DNA of 64,000 bases from a virus: positions 25,744-89,743 of IMG/VR virus record IMGVR_UViG_3300020200_000009, one strand, 5' to 3'. The position numbers and the translations under genes are program-made. The notes beneath the pieces are model-generated. The model was given only the letters and a program-made list of their open reading frames with translations, did no database searches and was not told the origin of the DNA. Shown piece after piece: positions 10,309-21,158 of this stretch. Position 1 is the first letter of the stretch; every line of letters starts with the position of its first letter.

Positions 10309-12195
10309 ATGGCAAAAACAGTACCTGGAAGTGGCGCAGAAATATTCCCAGTATTTAATAGTATTTCTGGGGTAAGAGAAGTATATGTCATTAATGGTGG
10401 TACAGGGTATAGTCCAACTAATCCACCTAGACTTCGTATCGAAAATTGTGGCACTCCAATTCGTGAGGCAGTTTTAAGACCAGTAATTCAAGGATCTTTA
10501 GGTGAAATTACTGCTGTTGAAATTTTAGATCCAGGAGAAGGTTATAACCCACTTCGATTGGTAATTACAGATGCAAATGCTTCAGTACAAGCTGCTGGTC
10601 GAATATTCCTTAAACCAGATGGAGGAATTGACTATATCCAAGTAACTAAATTTGGAGATGAATATTATAATGCAACTGCAGAAATCGTAGGAGGAGCTGG
10701 ATCTGGTAGTGAATTGATACCAATTACAGGATCGATAACAGGTCTTGCTATTGAAGAGTATGGTAGAAATTATACAGAGACTGATACTAACCTTGTTATT
10801 ACTGGAGGAGGAGGTGGCACGGGTGCTAGTGGTGTTGTATCTGTAAACAGATTTAGTGAAGTATCTGGTATTACATTAACAAACCAAGGTGAGTTTTTTG
10901 AAACTGCTCCCATCATACAATTAATTGGTGGTGGAGGGTCTGGTGCATCTGCACGTGCGAATATTAATTTAGGAAAAATTACTAGCATCAATCTTTTATC
11001 TAGTGGTAGTGGATATGTAAATACCCCTCAAGTTGTTTTTGCAAGAAATACTGATTTAGTTAAAACCACAAGAAATAGACGGTCATTAAATACTACAATT
11101 TATGATTTAACAGGACTTCTTAAAAATGTCACAATAGACGACGATGAAATTTTTGTAGAAACAACGGACCCATATGTGGGGTCTGGAAAAATTCTCTTAA
11201 ATAAAGAAATCATTAGATACACTGGAAAAACACCAATTTCCTTTACTGGATGTGATAGAGGAATTAACTTCCGTTTTGACCAAAAAATTATCCTTGATAG
11301 TTTGCAAAATGACCCAAATACAGGAATTTCAAATTATCAATTCCAAGTAACCGATAAGGTTAGACGTGCAGTTGAAAATGCTAATAATAGAAAGCCAATT
11401 GTATATGATTGGAATCCAGCAGAAAGAGCATTATATTTAACTTTTGAGGTTGATGCACTATCATTTATTGATGGTGGTAGGTCTAATGAGAAATCAAAAA
11501 TTATCGCATTTTCTGCTGGCATCGCTGCTGCATCTGGAACTGGAGTTGCTCCGCACACTTTAGTTGAAGCAGAGGGGCAAAATATTGTTGCATTTACTAA
11601 CCCAATATCATTTATTCTTAATAGAAAATTTGAAGATAATGATGAGCAATATACAGATTCCAACGGAAATTTAATTACTGGTGACGGTATTGCAGACTTA
11701 ATTAATGATAATACAGAATTTGACAATCAAATTAGTTTAGATGGTGGAATTGCATCATCTAAATATGGTATTGAGGAAAATCTAGGTGGCACTAATACTA
11801 CCCTTTTCCAAGTAGGAGACCAACTATACGATGGTAGTCCTAGTGGTGGACTACTTGCAACTGTGCAATCTGCTGGTCAATTAGGTGATGGTGACCCTCA
11901 TGTTTCATCCGCTGATATTGTAATAAAATACGATACAGTAACCTTATTCTCAGTACCAGGTAGTGGTGGTGAAGAAACAGTTACAGGAAGTACATCAGGC
12001 GTAAGTGCAACTACTGTTTCTAGACGAGTTGGCAGTAAACCAGGACAGTTTATTTTGACTGTAAAAAATATTACTAATAATAATCTTGTGTATAAATTTG
12101 CAGTTGGAGAAACACTTGAAGGGGTTACAAGTGGTGCTGAAGCAGAAATTATATCTGTTGCATACACTTCATTCGTCAGAAATGAGCCTGAATAA
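10309..12195 (+). CDS. Beta-repeat virion structural protein
   Basis: A 628-residue protein with no T4 homologue I recognise. The first ~240 residues are four or more repeats ending in G-x-GY followed by a Pro and a beta strand (GGTGYSPTNP, GEGYNPLRL, GSGYVNTPQ), separated by Gly-rich GGGGSGA turns. Near residues 277-325 is a module with NKEIIRYTG that also occurs in the tail sheath and the DUF4815 protein. The C-terminus carries a TSGAEAEI motif. The same repeats in neighbouring gp8 and in the giant gene suggest shared building blocks of the baseplate periphery. Function is inferred from position only. Confidence 0.7.
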   Translation: MAKTVPGSGAEIFPVFNSISGVREVYVINGGTGYSPTNPPRLRIENCGTPIREAVLRPVIQGSLGEITAVEILDPGEGYNPLRLVITDANASVQAAGRIFLKPDGGIDYIQVTKFGDEYYNATAEIVGGAGSGSELIPITGSITGLAIEEYGRNYTETDTNLVITGGGGGTGASGVVSVNRFSEVSGITLTNQGEFFETAPIIQLIGGGGSGASARANINLGKITSINLLSSGSGYVNTPQVVFARNTDLVKTTRNRRSLNTTIYDLTGLLKNVTIDDDEIFVETTDPYVGSGKILLNKEIIRYTGKTPISFTGCDRGINFRFDQKIILDSLQNDPNTGISNYQFQVTDKVRRAVENANNRKPIVYDWNPAERALYLTFEVDALSFIDGGRSNEKSKIIAFSAGIAAASGTGVAPHTLVEAEGQNIVAFTNPISFILNRKFEDNDEQYTDSNGNLITGDGIADLINDNTEFDNQISLDGGIASSKYGIEENLGGTNTTLFQVGDQLYDGSPSGGLLATVQSAGQLGDGDPHVSSADIVIKYDTVTLFSVPGSGGEETVTGSTSGVSATTVSRRVGSKPGQFILTVKNITNNNLVYKFAVGETLEGVTSGAEAEIISVAYTSFVRNEPE

Positions 12196-12200
12196 TTATC

Positions 12201-12207
12201 ATAAATA
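12201..12207 (+). promoter_or_regulatory. Late-promoter-like ATAAATA box upstream of gp8
   Basis: ATAAATA lies 24 bases before the gp8 ATG in the 36-base gap, matching 7 of 8 positions of the T4 late -10 box. Spacing leaves room for a short leader. Confidence 0.5.
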
Positions 12208-12231
12208 AACTTATAAGCAAACTGGTATAAA

Positions 12232-13767
12232 ATGGCGTTACTTACTGATCAATTCAGAATTTTTACTGCCAATCGTCTTATCAAAGCATTGGAGGGTCCA
12301 GACCCTACTCAGCCTGATATTGATGCTGGCAGTGACCGTGACCGTCTTTATGTTTTCATTGGTCGTCCACAACCATGGGATAATGAAAATGCGGCACCAG
12401 ACCCGATTGATTCTCTGCAAGAATTCGGAGATACATTTTCTGATATGATTTCTTTGAAGAGAGTGCTTGCAAATGACACAATTCAAGTTATTCGTAGAAT
12501 TGATTGGATTCCACCTGAGCAAACAACTGGTGGACTAGGATACGTTTATGACATGTATCGTCATGATTATAGTGCAACAAAAACAGCATCATCTGGTGCA
12601 ACCAAACTTTATGATGCTGATTTCTATGTTGTAAACTCATCATATCAAGTATATAAGTGCATCTATAACGGCACGTCACCTTCAGACCCCAACGGTAAAC
12701 CATCCACTGTTGAGCCAACAGGGACATCTACATCTATTATCACAACTGCAGATGGATACCGTTGGAAGTATATGTATACAATTCCAGTTGGTATGGTGCT
12801 GAAATTTTTCTCAAATGAATACATGCCAGTGTTGCAAGACACCGCTGTAGTATCTGATGCTATTGGGGGTGAAATTGATACTGTTATTATTTCATCTTCA
12901 GGATCTGGATATAACAATGGCACCTACGAAAATGTGCCAATTAAAGGAGATGGTATTGGAGGAAGAGTCTCCTTAGTTGTAGATGGTGGTCGTCTCGTTT
13001 CTGCAACAGTTACTTCAGGTGGTAGTGGATATACTTTCGGAAAAGTAATTATTGATGAAGTAAATGGTATTGGAGCTGGCACTGGCACTGGCGGTAGTAT
13101 TGAGGTGATTATCTCCCCAACTGGAGGTCACGGGTATCAACCATCAACTGAGATGGGTGGATATAGAGTAATGATTAATACTAAGTTTACCTATGCTGAA
13201 GGAAGTGGTGACTTCCCAACAGATAATGACTATCGTCGTATTGGTCTTCTTATTAATCCATACAAGTATGGCACAAGTGAATTGGCTGCTGAAATTACCT
13301 TATCAGCAACTAAAGCAGTTATTTTCCCTCCAACATTCACTGGGCAATTTGTAACAGATGAAATTATTACACAATCACGCACTATCGGTGGACAGCAGGT
13401 AACTGCTAGGGGTCGAGTAATTTCTTGGAATACTAGCACAAAAGTGCTGAAGTATTATCAAAATAGAATTGATGGTATTTTCCCAGAATTTACTGGTAGT
13501 TTAATTGAATTTGAAGGAGGAAACCCAGTTGTAGGTAGCACCTCTGGTGCATCAGCTGACCCCGATATTAACTTCCCAATTGTATCTGGATCTTCAACTA
13601 GAGTTATTAACAATACGGAGTTTGACCTTGGTATGTCATTTACCAATGGTTATGCAAAACCAGAAGTTGAGCCCAATTCTGGGCAAATTATTTACATAGA
13701 TAATAGAGGTGCGATTACTCGTGCTGGTGACCAAATCGAAGACATCAAGATCGTAGTAGAGTTCTAA
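12232..13767 (+). CDS. 8: Baseplate wedge subunit gp8
   Basis: This 511-residue protein has landmarks I recall from T4 gp8: F-I-G-R-x-x-P-W near residue 45, RRIDW after it, a YKC strand, a TVEPTG...DGYRWKYMYTIP segment, LLINP, and a C-terminus with GQIIYIDNR and an IVVEF end. In the baseplate wedge, gp8 joins the gp6/gp7/gp10/gp53 assembly. T4 gp8 is about 334 residues. Much of the extra length here is a Gly-rich insertion (residues ~215-305) with GSGY and GHGY repeats like those in the neighbouring virion proteins, plus a GSTSGASA motif nearer the end. The next gene starts one base after the stop. Confidence 0.85.
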   Translation: MALLTDQFRIFTANRLIKALEGPDPTQPDIDAGSDRDRLYVFIGRPQPWDNENAAPDPIDSLQEFGDTFSDMISLKRVLANDTIQVIRRIDWIPPEQTTGGLGYVYDMYRHDYSATKTASSGATKLYDADFYVVNSSYQVYKCIYNGTSPSDPNGKPSTVEPTGTSTSIITTADGYRWKYMYTIPVGMVLKFFSNEYMPVLQDTAVVSDAIGGEIDTVIISSSGSGYNNGTYENVPIKGDGIGGRVSLVVDGGRLVSATVTSGGSGYTFGKVIIDEVNGIGAGTGTGGSIEVIISPTGGHGYQPSTEMGGYRVMINTKFTYAEGSGDFPTDNDYRRIGLLINPYKYGTSELAAEITLSATKAVIFPPTFTGQFVTDEIITQSRTIGGQQVTARGRVISWNTSTKVLKYYQNRIDGIFPEFTGSLIEFEGGNPVVGSTSGASADPDINFPIVSGSSTRVINNTEFDLGMSFTNGYAKPEVEPNSGQIIYIDNRGAITRAGDQIEDIKIVVEF

Positions 13768-13768
13768 C

Positions 13769-16700
13769 ATGCCGCAGAATACTAACCTGAATATCGCTCC
13801 TTATTTTGACGACTTTGATAAGGACAAGAATTTCTACAGAGTCCTCTTTAGACCTGGATTTCCTATTCAGGCAAGAGAACTCACTACCATGCAATCGATT
13901 CTGCAGAATCAGATTGAATCGATTGGTCAACACTTCTTTAAAGAAGGGTCCATGGTCATCCCAGGACAAGTTGGTTATGACCTTAATGTGCAAGCTGTTA
14001 TTCTTCAGCAATCATTCCTTGGTGTTGATATTGAAACGTATCGAGAGCAATTGAATGGGCAAATTATTGAAGGTATTACTACGGGAGTTAAAGCAAAAGT
14101 ACTTTATTCAATCTCAGCAGAAGAATCGGATCGTGGTTATATCACATTATATGTAAAATACGTTGACTCGGGTGATACTGTATCAACAGAAAATTTTAAA
14201 ACATTCCAACCAAATGAGCAACTTCTTGCAGAAAAAGAAATCACATTTGGTGCAACCTTAATTGAAATCGGGTCTCCGTTTGCTCAACTTTTACCAGCAA
14301 ACGCCACTTCACTTGCATCATCAGCATATATTAATGCTGGTGTATATTTTATGAGAGGGCATTTTGTAGATGTCCAATCTGCATATTTGATTCTTGACCA
14401 ATATGGTAATAATCCATCATATAGAATTGGTCTTGAAATAAGCGAATCAATTGTCACTCCAGAGGATGACCCCGAGCTCAATGACAATGCAGCAGGGTCG
14501 TCAAACTATGCAGCACCAGGTGGACATAGATTCAGAATTAAAACATCTCTTACTAAGAAAGTAATTTCAGATGAAACTGATAAAAATTTCATTGAATTAC
14601 TTCGTATTAATAATAGTAAGGTTGAGCAATTTGTTAATGCAACTGCATACTCTGAGTTAGAAAAGAGTCTTGCACGTCGCACGTATGAAGAATCTGGTGA
14701 TTATGTAATTGAATCAATTACAGCTAAAGCACGAGAGCAACTTGATGATGGATTTAATAATGGTGTGTATCGCCCTGGAGAATTGTCAGCACAGAAAAAT
14801 CTAGCGTCTGATGATTTTGTTACATTTGAAGTATCTCCTGGAAGAGCATACGTTAAAGGATATCGAACTGAGTTTTTAGTGCCTCAGTATGTAGATTGCC
14901 CAAAACCAAGAGATTATGAAAGTGTGCAAAATAGCATTCTTTCATTCAGAGTAGGTAACTTCGTTAAGGTATATGATGTATATGGTTGGCCAGATTTAAC
15001 TGGAGAAGGAGTCACGAAAGCATACCAAGTGCTTGAATTATATGATAATTGGACTATTGGCACCACCAATACGGTTGTAGGCACAATGATTGGGCGTACA
15101 CGCACCATTCAAATGCAACTAGATTCTGGTGAGGTATATGATATGTGGATTTTCGATCCACAAATGTTTACTGCTATTAATTTTGCAGCAGGAAATCAGG
15201 CGGTAATAGTTGGAGATGTATTAGTAGGAAGGACAAGTGGTGCTAGAGGATTTGTTGCTCAAGCCCCTGGCGGTACATCATGTATGCTTGAGCAAGTTTC
15301 GGGAGTATTTTTAAATGGAGAAGTGCTTCTGAGAGATAACAGAGTAGTTGGCACTATGACCGCTGCACATACTTACAATCTTACTGATGTTAGAACTTGC
15401 CGTGGTAGAAATAATAACAATGCAATTATTTTTGGAGCAAACTGGCAATTAAATGACCAGCAAGAAATTGAATCATCCACAGTAACAATTGACCAGACTG
15501 GCGGCACTATTACTGGATTCCGTACAAAATTTGCTAATGATTTAAGACCTGGTGATGTAATTACTCCTACTAATACTACTCCAACAGGTAATAATACTCT
15601 TAGAATTACAAGAGTAAACCCAACACAAATTTCCGTGAGCAGTGGAAATGCGTATACTGGGGCACCAGTATCATCACACATTTTTAATTATCTAACTCAA
15701 GTAGCGAAGATTGATTCTGCGCTTAAAAAAGGCACGGTGGCTAGTGGAGAATTTGCATCTCTTACTAGATTAAGACCATTTATCTTCCAAAAAGATTATC
15801 AAGATGGTGAGATGTCTGTTGACTGCGCTCGCGTATCTATGAGGTCTATTACTGATGAATCCTTCTTTGTATATCGCACGTTTACTAATAAGACAGTAGT
15901 TGCTGGTGGCATCACAGTATCTCTGCCAGAATCTGAGCAATTTGCATCGTTAGATAATGAAAACTATGTTTTAACTATCTTGGCACAAAACGGATCTGCA
16001 TATCCTGTCGGAAAAAATCTTGATATTGATGCACTTAATGATGATGGCACTCTTACTGTTACATTTGGTGCAGATAGACAGTCAATTACAATTTCTGGAT
16101 TGACTAATGTGCAAACAGTTAAATTGACTGCACTGATATCAAAAAATATTGTTACTAGAAAAATCAAAACTGCATCAAAGATGCGTGCTATGAAAGTTAT
16201 ACGCACGCAGAATAATAATGATGTGCAGAAATTTGGACTAGCATATGGTAATTTATACGGCACTCGTATTGAAGACAATGAAATATCATTTGCGTTAAAT
16301 GATGTTTATAAGATTCATGCAGTATACGAATCAGAAGATGATTCTGATGCTAGTCCTCCATACATTGTGTTGCAGAATCCAACATTCTTTGATAATGGTA
16401 GTGTAGTTATTGGTAAAACATCTGGTGCACGTGGTAGAGTTATTCAATTTATCAACAGCACATTAAGATTATATTTTATCTCTCTTAACAATATTCCATT
16501 TATAGCAGGTGAGCAAATTGATGGAGTTGATGATGATAATATCCAATTAGTAGGATTTGTAGATGATGCTGAGGGATCTATTTTCAAAGGTAGTAAAGTA
16601 ATTACTACTCAATTTGAATTGGATTCGGGACAGAAACCACATTTCTATGATGTGTCTCGCATGATTCGTTTGCCAGGTTTTTCGGCACCGATTCGTAAAG

Positions 16701-19700
16701 TAATGGTTATCTTTGATTACTTCTTACACGAATCATCTGGTGATTACTTCTCAGCGCAATCATATACAGGTATTGGATTTAAAGATATTCCAAAATATAA
16801 ATTAGATGGGTCCATCAACTGGATTAGAGACCAAGTTGACTTCCGTCCTGGTGTTGGAGAATTGGCATCTGGCACTGGATCTATCACTGCACCATTCTTT
16901 GTAAATTGTGCATCATTGGATTTTGGTGCTCGTCAGTTTGATACTTCAGGTGGAGCTGGTGGGTCTACAATCTTTGATGTGCCTAAAGTAAATACTGAAA
17001 TTAGATTTGACTATACTTATTATATTCCAAGAGCATCAAAACTTTTCTTAACTCATGACAATCAATTAAAGATTGTAAATGGTGCATCTCACCCAGAACT
17101 GCCACCCCCAGATAATATTCAGAATGCTATGTTACTCGCATCTATTGAAATGCGAGCATATGTATATGATGTAGAAAGAGATGTAATCATCAGACCAGAA
17201 ATCATTCGTCGTTATACGATGAAAGACCTTGGGGATATAGAAACTCGTCTACGTAATGTTGAATATTATACTGCACTTTCTTTACTTGAATCTCAAGCAG
17301 AAAATACAAAAACATATGATGACAATGGGTTTGACCGTTTAAAGAATGGTTATGTTGTGGACGATTTCACAGACCATAGCATTGGAGATGTGTTTAACGT
17401 AGATTATAAATGCTCTCTGGATTTCAAAGAAGGTTTCCTTAGACCTTCTCACTATACAACAAATGTGCCATTACAATTGAATTTAGATGCATCTACAGAT
17501 GTTGTAAAAACTGTAGGGAATATGGTCCTTCTTCCATATGAAGATTTGGCTATTATAACTCAACCATATGCATCTCGTACTGAAAATGTTAATCCATTCA
17601 ACGTGTTTGCATTTATTGGTAGAGTTGACCTTTCCCCTGCTTCAGATGATTGGGTGGATATCGATCGTCTACCTGCTCGTATAGAAAACGTAGAAGGTGA
17701 TTTTTCTGCTGTTTCTAGAGATTTACAAGTTGACCAAAACGGATTCGCTCCTATTCAATGGGGGTCGTGGGAGACTAACTGGACTGGAGAATCTTTAGTT
17801 TCAACTAGTCAGTTCACGGGCGACGGTAGTTTTGCACAAGGTGGTCGTCGTCTCGGTCGTTTAGGACACGGACAAGGACAGCAACCAATCTTCGTGCATG
17901 AAAGACGCACATGGAGGGTAGTAAATAACCAAGCACGTCAGGGTGTAAGGACAAGAGTAACCCCAAGAGTTGACCAAAAATCATTGGGCGATACTATCCT
18001 TTCGCAATCTGTAATTCCTTGGGTGCGCTCTAGAAATGTTGGTTTTAACATTGAGAGAGCTAAGCCTCGCACAAGAATGTATCTATTCTTTGATGGAGTA
18101 AACATTACAAATTATGTAACACCAAAAATTATTGAGTTGACAAAGAGTAGCACTCAAGATACAAACACAAATGAAACTCCATTCGTGGTTGGCGAAACTG
18201 TAATAGGACAAACCTCAGGTTGTCGTCTTCGTGTTGCTCCTGCAAATGATGGTTATAAAACTGACCCATATGGTGTCGGCACCGCTCAACTTGCAGAATC
18301 CTATGCATCACAAACCAATTATTTAAATATTGACATTACAGCAATGGCAGAAAGTGTTAATCCAAATTTCTATGGAAATGTATTAACAGGTGAAGTATTA
18401 GTTGGACAAACATCAGGTGCTAGAGCAATTGTTAGAGACCGTCGTATTCTCTGTGATAATATTGGGCAAACAATCGGAACATTCTTTATTCCGTCTCCAA
18501 AAATTGATTCAAATCCACGTTGGGCAACTGGCACCAGAACTGTAAGATTTACAACATCACCAACAAATGATAAAACGCCTGGCACGGTAGATTCTTCTGC
18601 AGAGACTACATATACTGCCTCAGGTCAATTAAGAGTTATACGTGAAAATATTCTTGCAGTACGTAATGCAGAACTTGTTAGAGATACTGTATCGGATGAA
18701 AGAACTGTTATCACTACTAGGACAGATGAGAGACAAATTGGATGGATTGACCCGTTAGCACAATCCTTTATTGTAGATGAGCAAGGCGGAGTATTCTTAA
18801 CAGGTGTTGATGTATTCTTTAGAACTAAAGATGATACTATTCCAATCTCCATGCAAATTCGAACCATGGAAAATGGATATCCGACTAAAGATATTCTTCC
18901 GTTCTCTGATACTACGCTAAGTCCAATAGAAGTTGAATTGTCAGAAAACGCTGCAATTCCAACTAGATTTACATTTAGGTCTCCAGTATACATTAAGTCA
19001 TCGATAGAATATTGCTTTGTGCTCTTATCAGACTCAAACTCATATAATGTTTGGATTTCTAGAATGGGTGATATTGATGTATCAGGCACCAGAACTATTT
19101 CCGAACAACCATATGCAGGTGTGCTATTTAAATCGCAAAACGCATCAACGTGGACAGCAGACCAATATGAAGATTTGAAATTTACAGTTTATCGTGCTGA
19201 CTTTGTATCAAATATTGGTACTGCAATATTTAATAATGCAGAATTAGGTAAAGGAAATTATGGTATTCATAACTTAATTGAAAATCCTATTGAAACTCTT
19301 AAACCAAACCAGCAATTGGTATTAGCAACTGACCAGAATTACAACTTCACAGTTGGAGCCAGAATTGTACAGGAACCCTCAGGTGCATCTGCTACGGTTA
19401 AAGAGTTTGATTCAGTTTCAAATCCAGAAGTATTAAAAATTACTGATATATCTGGTATTTTCTCTGCTGGATTCTTAGATGCTAATGGTAATGCATTCCA
19501 AGGATTGTCATCTTCACAATCAGTAGCAACTATTGTTTTGTCAGCCGTTTATAACGGCACATTCGTAGTTGGTGATATAGTCACTGGCAGCACATCTAAT
19601 GCTGATGGTGTTGTTACATCTTATGCTGCTAATACTCTAACCCTTAACTATGTTGGTAAGAGCTTTAGCACTTCAGATACTTTGACAGCACCAAGTGGTG

Positions 19701-21088
19701 TAAGTGCAACTATTACATCCATTAATTATAGTGGAGATTCTCGTAATGCATATCCAACTGCAGCACCTTCTTATCCTTCTGATGATAAGGAAGTATTAGT
19801 GCGTCATAGAAATCATGGTATGCACCAACGAACAAATAATGTATTGATTGAAGGTGTAGTTTCTGAAGTGCCACCAACAACCCTAACAACAACTTTAACC
19901 GTAGGATCATCAACGATTCAAATTCAAGATGCATCTCAATTCCACAGAATTATTGGTGGAGCAACTATAGGTAACCTAAATCCTGGTTATATTAAAATCA
20001 ATAATGAGTTGATTCAATATGCTGGAATTTCAGATAACGGTCAAACAATTACTGTTGCAACTGGCGGCAGAGGAGCAAGCGGCACTGCTGATGTTGAGCA
20101 CCCATCTGGTAGCGTAGTTGAATGTTACAATCTTGATGGAATTCCCCTGGTTGATATTAATAAACTTCACCAAAAACTTGAGTGTCCATGGATGGATACA
20201 TATATGTTAGCCACTAATCACGTAGCAACTAATGGAATTCGTGCAGGTGGCACTAATGCTTATGGCACACAAAACGTGCAGTTTGAGGTATTGACTCCAA
20301 CAGTATCTACTATGGTATTGCCACAGACACAAATTGTAGCTCGTGTAAATACGACAACTGCAACTTCAGTTGGAGATGGTGGAGGAGAAGGTGGGTCTTC
20401 TCCAATTGACCAAGCGTCATTTATTAATAATGGAAACTTTACAGATGTTGTATTGAATAACAAAAACATTTTCTCATCTCCTCAAATGATTGCTTCTAAG
20501 GTCAATGAAGATAATGAATTAGACGGAAATAAATCCTTTACGATGGCTGTTGAATTGACAACAGAAAAGCCTACTCTTTCTCCATGTATTGACCTTGACC
20601 GCACTTCATTAATCTGCACAACCAATAGAATTAATATGTGGCCAGGTGGACCTAATGTTTATGGTCAACAGAATCAGATTGATAGAACTCAAGATGTTTC
20701 TACCTTCCCAATTGGTGACCAGAATGACGCTGTGTATATTACAAGACTTGCACGTTTAGCTAAAGAAGCTCGCTCGCTGAAGGTTGATTTCCAAATCGCT
20801 CGTCATCCTACTACTGAAGTTAAAATTTACTATAGAGCATTTAATACTGGCGACGCAGCAGACTATAATACTCTTGGTTGGACAATTATGCCTCTACCAA
20901 CAAGTAATATTAATGCAGCAGAAGCATATGATACTTCACCTACAGACCAATTCTTGTGGAAAGATTATTCATATGAAGTAAGAGGTCTAAGTTTTAACGC
21001 ATTCCAAGTTAAAATTGTTATGAGATCTAAGAGTCAAGCTAATGTGCCACTCATTGCAGATTTACGTGCTATTGCACTTGCTACATAA
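13769..21088 (+). CDS. Giant DUF4815-type virion structural protein
   Basis: The 2439-residue protein starts with a DUF4815 signature: PYFDDFDKDKNFYRVLFRPG, then QARELTTMQSILQNQIE and an HFFKEGSMVIPG turn. Such proteins are widespread in T4-like cyanophages and are generally assigned to the baseplate or virion. Later regions contain at least five short beta motifs of the form GExxVGxTSGAR (near 15210, 16400, 18190, 18390 and 19570). A module with INNELIQYAG near residues 2065-2100 is shared with the tail sheath. A Gly-rich GDGGGEGGS linker sits near 20380. The C-terminus (ITRLARLAKEARSLKVDFQIAR region) is a compact beta-rich end domain. Which T4 protein it replaces, if any, is unclear; gp7 or gp10 analogy is only positional. 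Confidence 0.8.
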   Translation: MPQNTNLNIAPYFDDFDKDKNFYRVLFRPGFPIQARELTTMQSILQNQIESIGQHFFKEGSMVIPGQVGYDLNVQAVILQQSFLGVDIETYREQLNGQIIEGITTGVKAKVLYSISAEESDRGYITLYVKYVDSGDTVSTENFKTFQPNEQLLAEKEITFGATLIEIGSPFAQLLPANATSLASSAYINAGVYFMRGHFVDVQSAYLILDQYGNNPSYRIGLEISESIVTPEDDPELNDNAAGSSNYAAPGGHRFRIKTSLTKKVISDETDKNFIELLRINNSKVEQFVNATAYSELEKSLARRTYEESGDYVIESITAKAREQLDDGFNNGVYRPGELSAQKNLASDDFVTFEVSPGRAYVKGYRTEFLVPQYVDCPKPRDYESVQNSILSFRVGNFVKVYDVYGWPDLTGEGVTKAYQVLELYDNWTIGTTNTVVGTMIGRTRTIQMQLDSGEVYDMWIFDPQMFTAINFAAGNQAVIVGDVLVGRTSGARGFVAQAPGGTSCMLEQVSGVFLNGEVLLRDNRVVGTMTAAHTYNLTDVRTCRGRNNNNAIIFGANWQLNDQQEIESSTVTIDQTGGTITGFRTKFANDLRPGDVITPTNTTPTGNNTLRITRVNPTQISVSSGNAYTGAPVSSHIFNYLTQVAKIDSALKKGTVASGEFASLTRLRPFIFQKDYQDGEMSVDCARVSMRSITDESFFVYRTFTNKTVVAGGITVSLPESEQFASLDNENYVLTILAQNGSAYPVGKNLDIDALNDDGTLTVTFGADRQSITISGLTNVQTVKLTALISKNIVTRKIKTASKMRAMKVIRTQNNNDVQKFGLAYGNLYGTRIEDNEISFALNDVYKIHAVYESEDDSDASPPYIVLQNPTFFDNGSVVIGKTSGARGRVIQFINSTLRLYFISLNNIPFIAGEQIDGVDDDNIQLVGFVDDAEGSIFKGSKVITTQFELDSGQKPHFYDVSRMIRLPGFSAPIRKVMVIFDYFLHESSGDYFSAQSYTGIGFKDIPKYKLDGSINWIRDQVDFRPGVGELASGTGSITAPFFVNCASLDFGARQFDTSGGAGGSTIFDVPKVNTEIRFDYTYYIPRASKLFLTHDNQLKIVNGASHPELPPPDNIQNAMLLASIEMRAYVYDVERDVIIRPEIIRRYTMKDLGDIETRLRNVEYYTALSLLESQAENTKTYDDNGFDRLKNGYVVDDFTDHSIGDVFNVDYKCSLDFKEGFLRPSHYTTNVPLQLNLDASTDVVKTVGNMVLLPYEDLAIITQPYASRTENVNPFNVFAFIGRVDLSPASDDWVDIDRLPARIENVEGDFSAVSRDLQVDQNGFAPIQWGSWETNWTGESLVSTSQFTGDGSFAQGGRRLGRLGHGQGQQPIFVHERRTWRVVNNQARQGVRTRVTPRVDQKSLGDTILSQSVIPWVRSRNVGFNIERAKPRTRMYLFFDGVNITNYVTPKIIELTKSSTQDTNTNETPFVVGETVIGQTSGCRLRVAPANDGYKTDPYGVGTAQLAESYASQTNYLNIDITAMAESVNPNFYGNVLTGEVLVGQTSGARAIVRDRRILCDNIGQTIGTFFIPSPKIDSNPRWATGTRTVRFTTSPTNDKTPGTVDSSAETTYTASGQLRVIRENILAVRNAELVRDTVSDERTVITTRTDERQIGWIDPLAQSFIVDEQGGVFLTGVDVFFRTKDDTIPISMQIRTMENGYPTKDILPFSDTTLSPIEVELSENAAIPTRFTFRSPVYIKSSIEYCFVLLSDSNSYNVWISRMGDIDVSGTRTISEQPYAGVLFKSQNASTWTADQYEDLKFTVYRADFVSNIGTAIFNNAELGKGNYGIHNLIENPIETLKPNQQLVLATDQNYNFTVGARIVQEPSGASATVKEFDSVSNPEVLKITDISGIFSAGFLDANGNAFQGLSSSQSVATIVLSAVYNGTFVVGDIVTGSTSNADGVVTSYAANTLTLNYVGKSFSTSDTLTAPSGVSATITSINYSGDSRNAYPTAAPSYPSDDKEVLVRHRNHGMHQRTNNVLIEGVVSEVPPTTLTTTLTVGSSTIQIQDASQFHRIIGGATIGNLNPGYIKINNELIQYAGISDNGQTITVATGGRGASGTADVEHPSGSVVECYNLDGIPLVDINKLHQKLECPWMDTYMLATNHVATNGIRAGGTNAYGTQNVQFEVLTPTVSTMVLPQTQIVARVNTTTATSVGDGGGEGGSSPIDQASFINNGNFTDVVLNNKNIFSSPQMIASKVNEDNELDGNKSFTMAVELTTEKPTLSPCIDLDRTSLICTTNRINMWPGGPNVYGQQNQIDRTQDVSTFPIGDQNDAVYITRLARLAKEARSLKVDFQIARHPTTEVKIYYRAFNTGDAADYNTLGWTIMPLPTSNINAAEAYDTSPTDQFLWKDYSYEVRGLSFNAFQVKIVMRSKSQANVPLIADLRAIALAT

Positions 21089-21112
21089 TATAGGTACTAG
21101 AGAGTCTCTTTG

Positions 21113-21158
21113 CAACCCTTACAAGGTTGATTATAATTATTTTTAGATACTATGTCAA
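21113..21158 (+). promoter_or_regulatory. 46-bp regulatory element, copy 1 (promoter with spacer palindrome)
   Basis: CAACC and GGTTG form an inverted repeat with a 7-base loop (21113-21129), followed by ATTATAATTA. A TATAAT -10 box (21132-21137) lies 17 bases after a weak -35 (TTTGCA, 21109-21114), so the palindrome sits in the spacer. The element ends in TATGTCAA, which here includes the start codon of the next gene. A copy with 38 of 46 matching bases lies at 49708-49753. It could act as an early promoter with operator, or the hairpin plus T-rich tail could be a weak terminator. Confidence 0.55.

Noticed and set aside
18625-19089. 154-codon - strand frame inside the DUF4815 gene
   Set aside because: No recognisable domain or start context; the + strand frame is continuous and family-supported.
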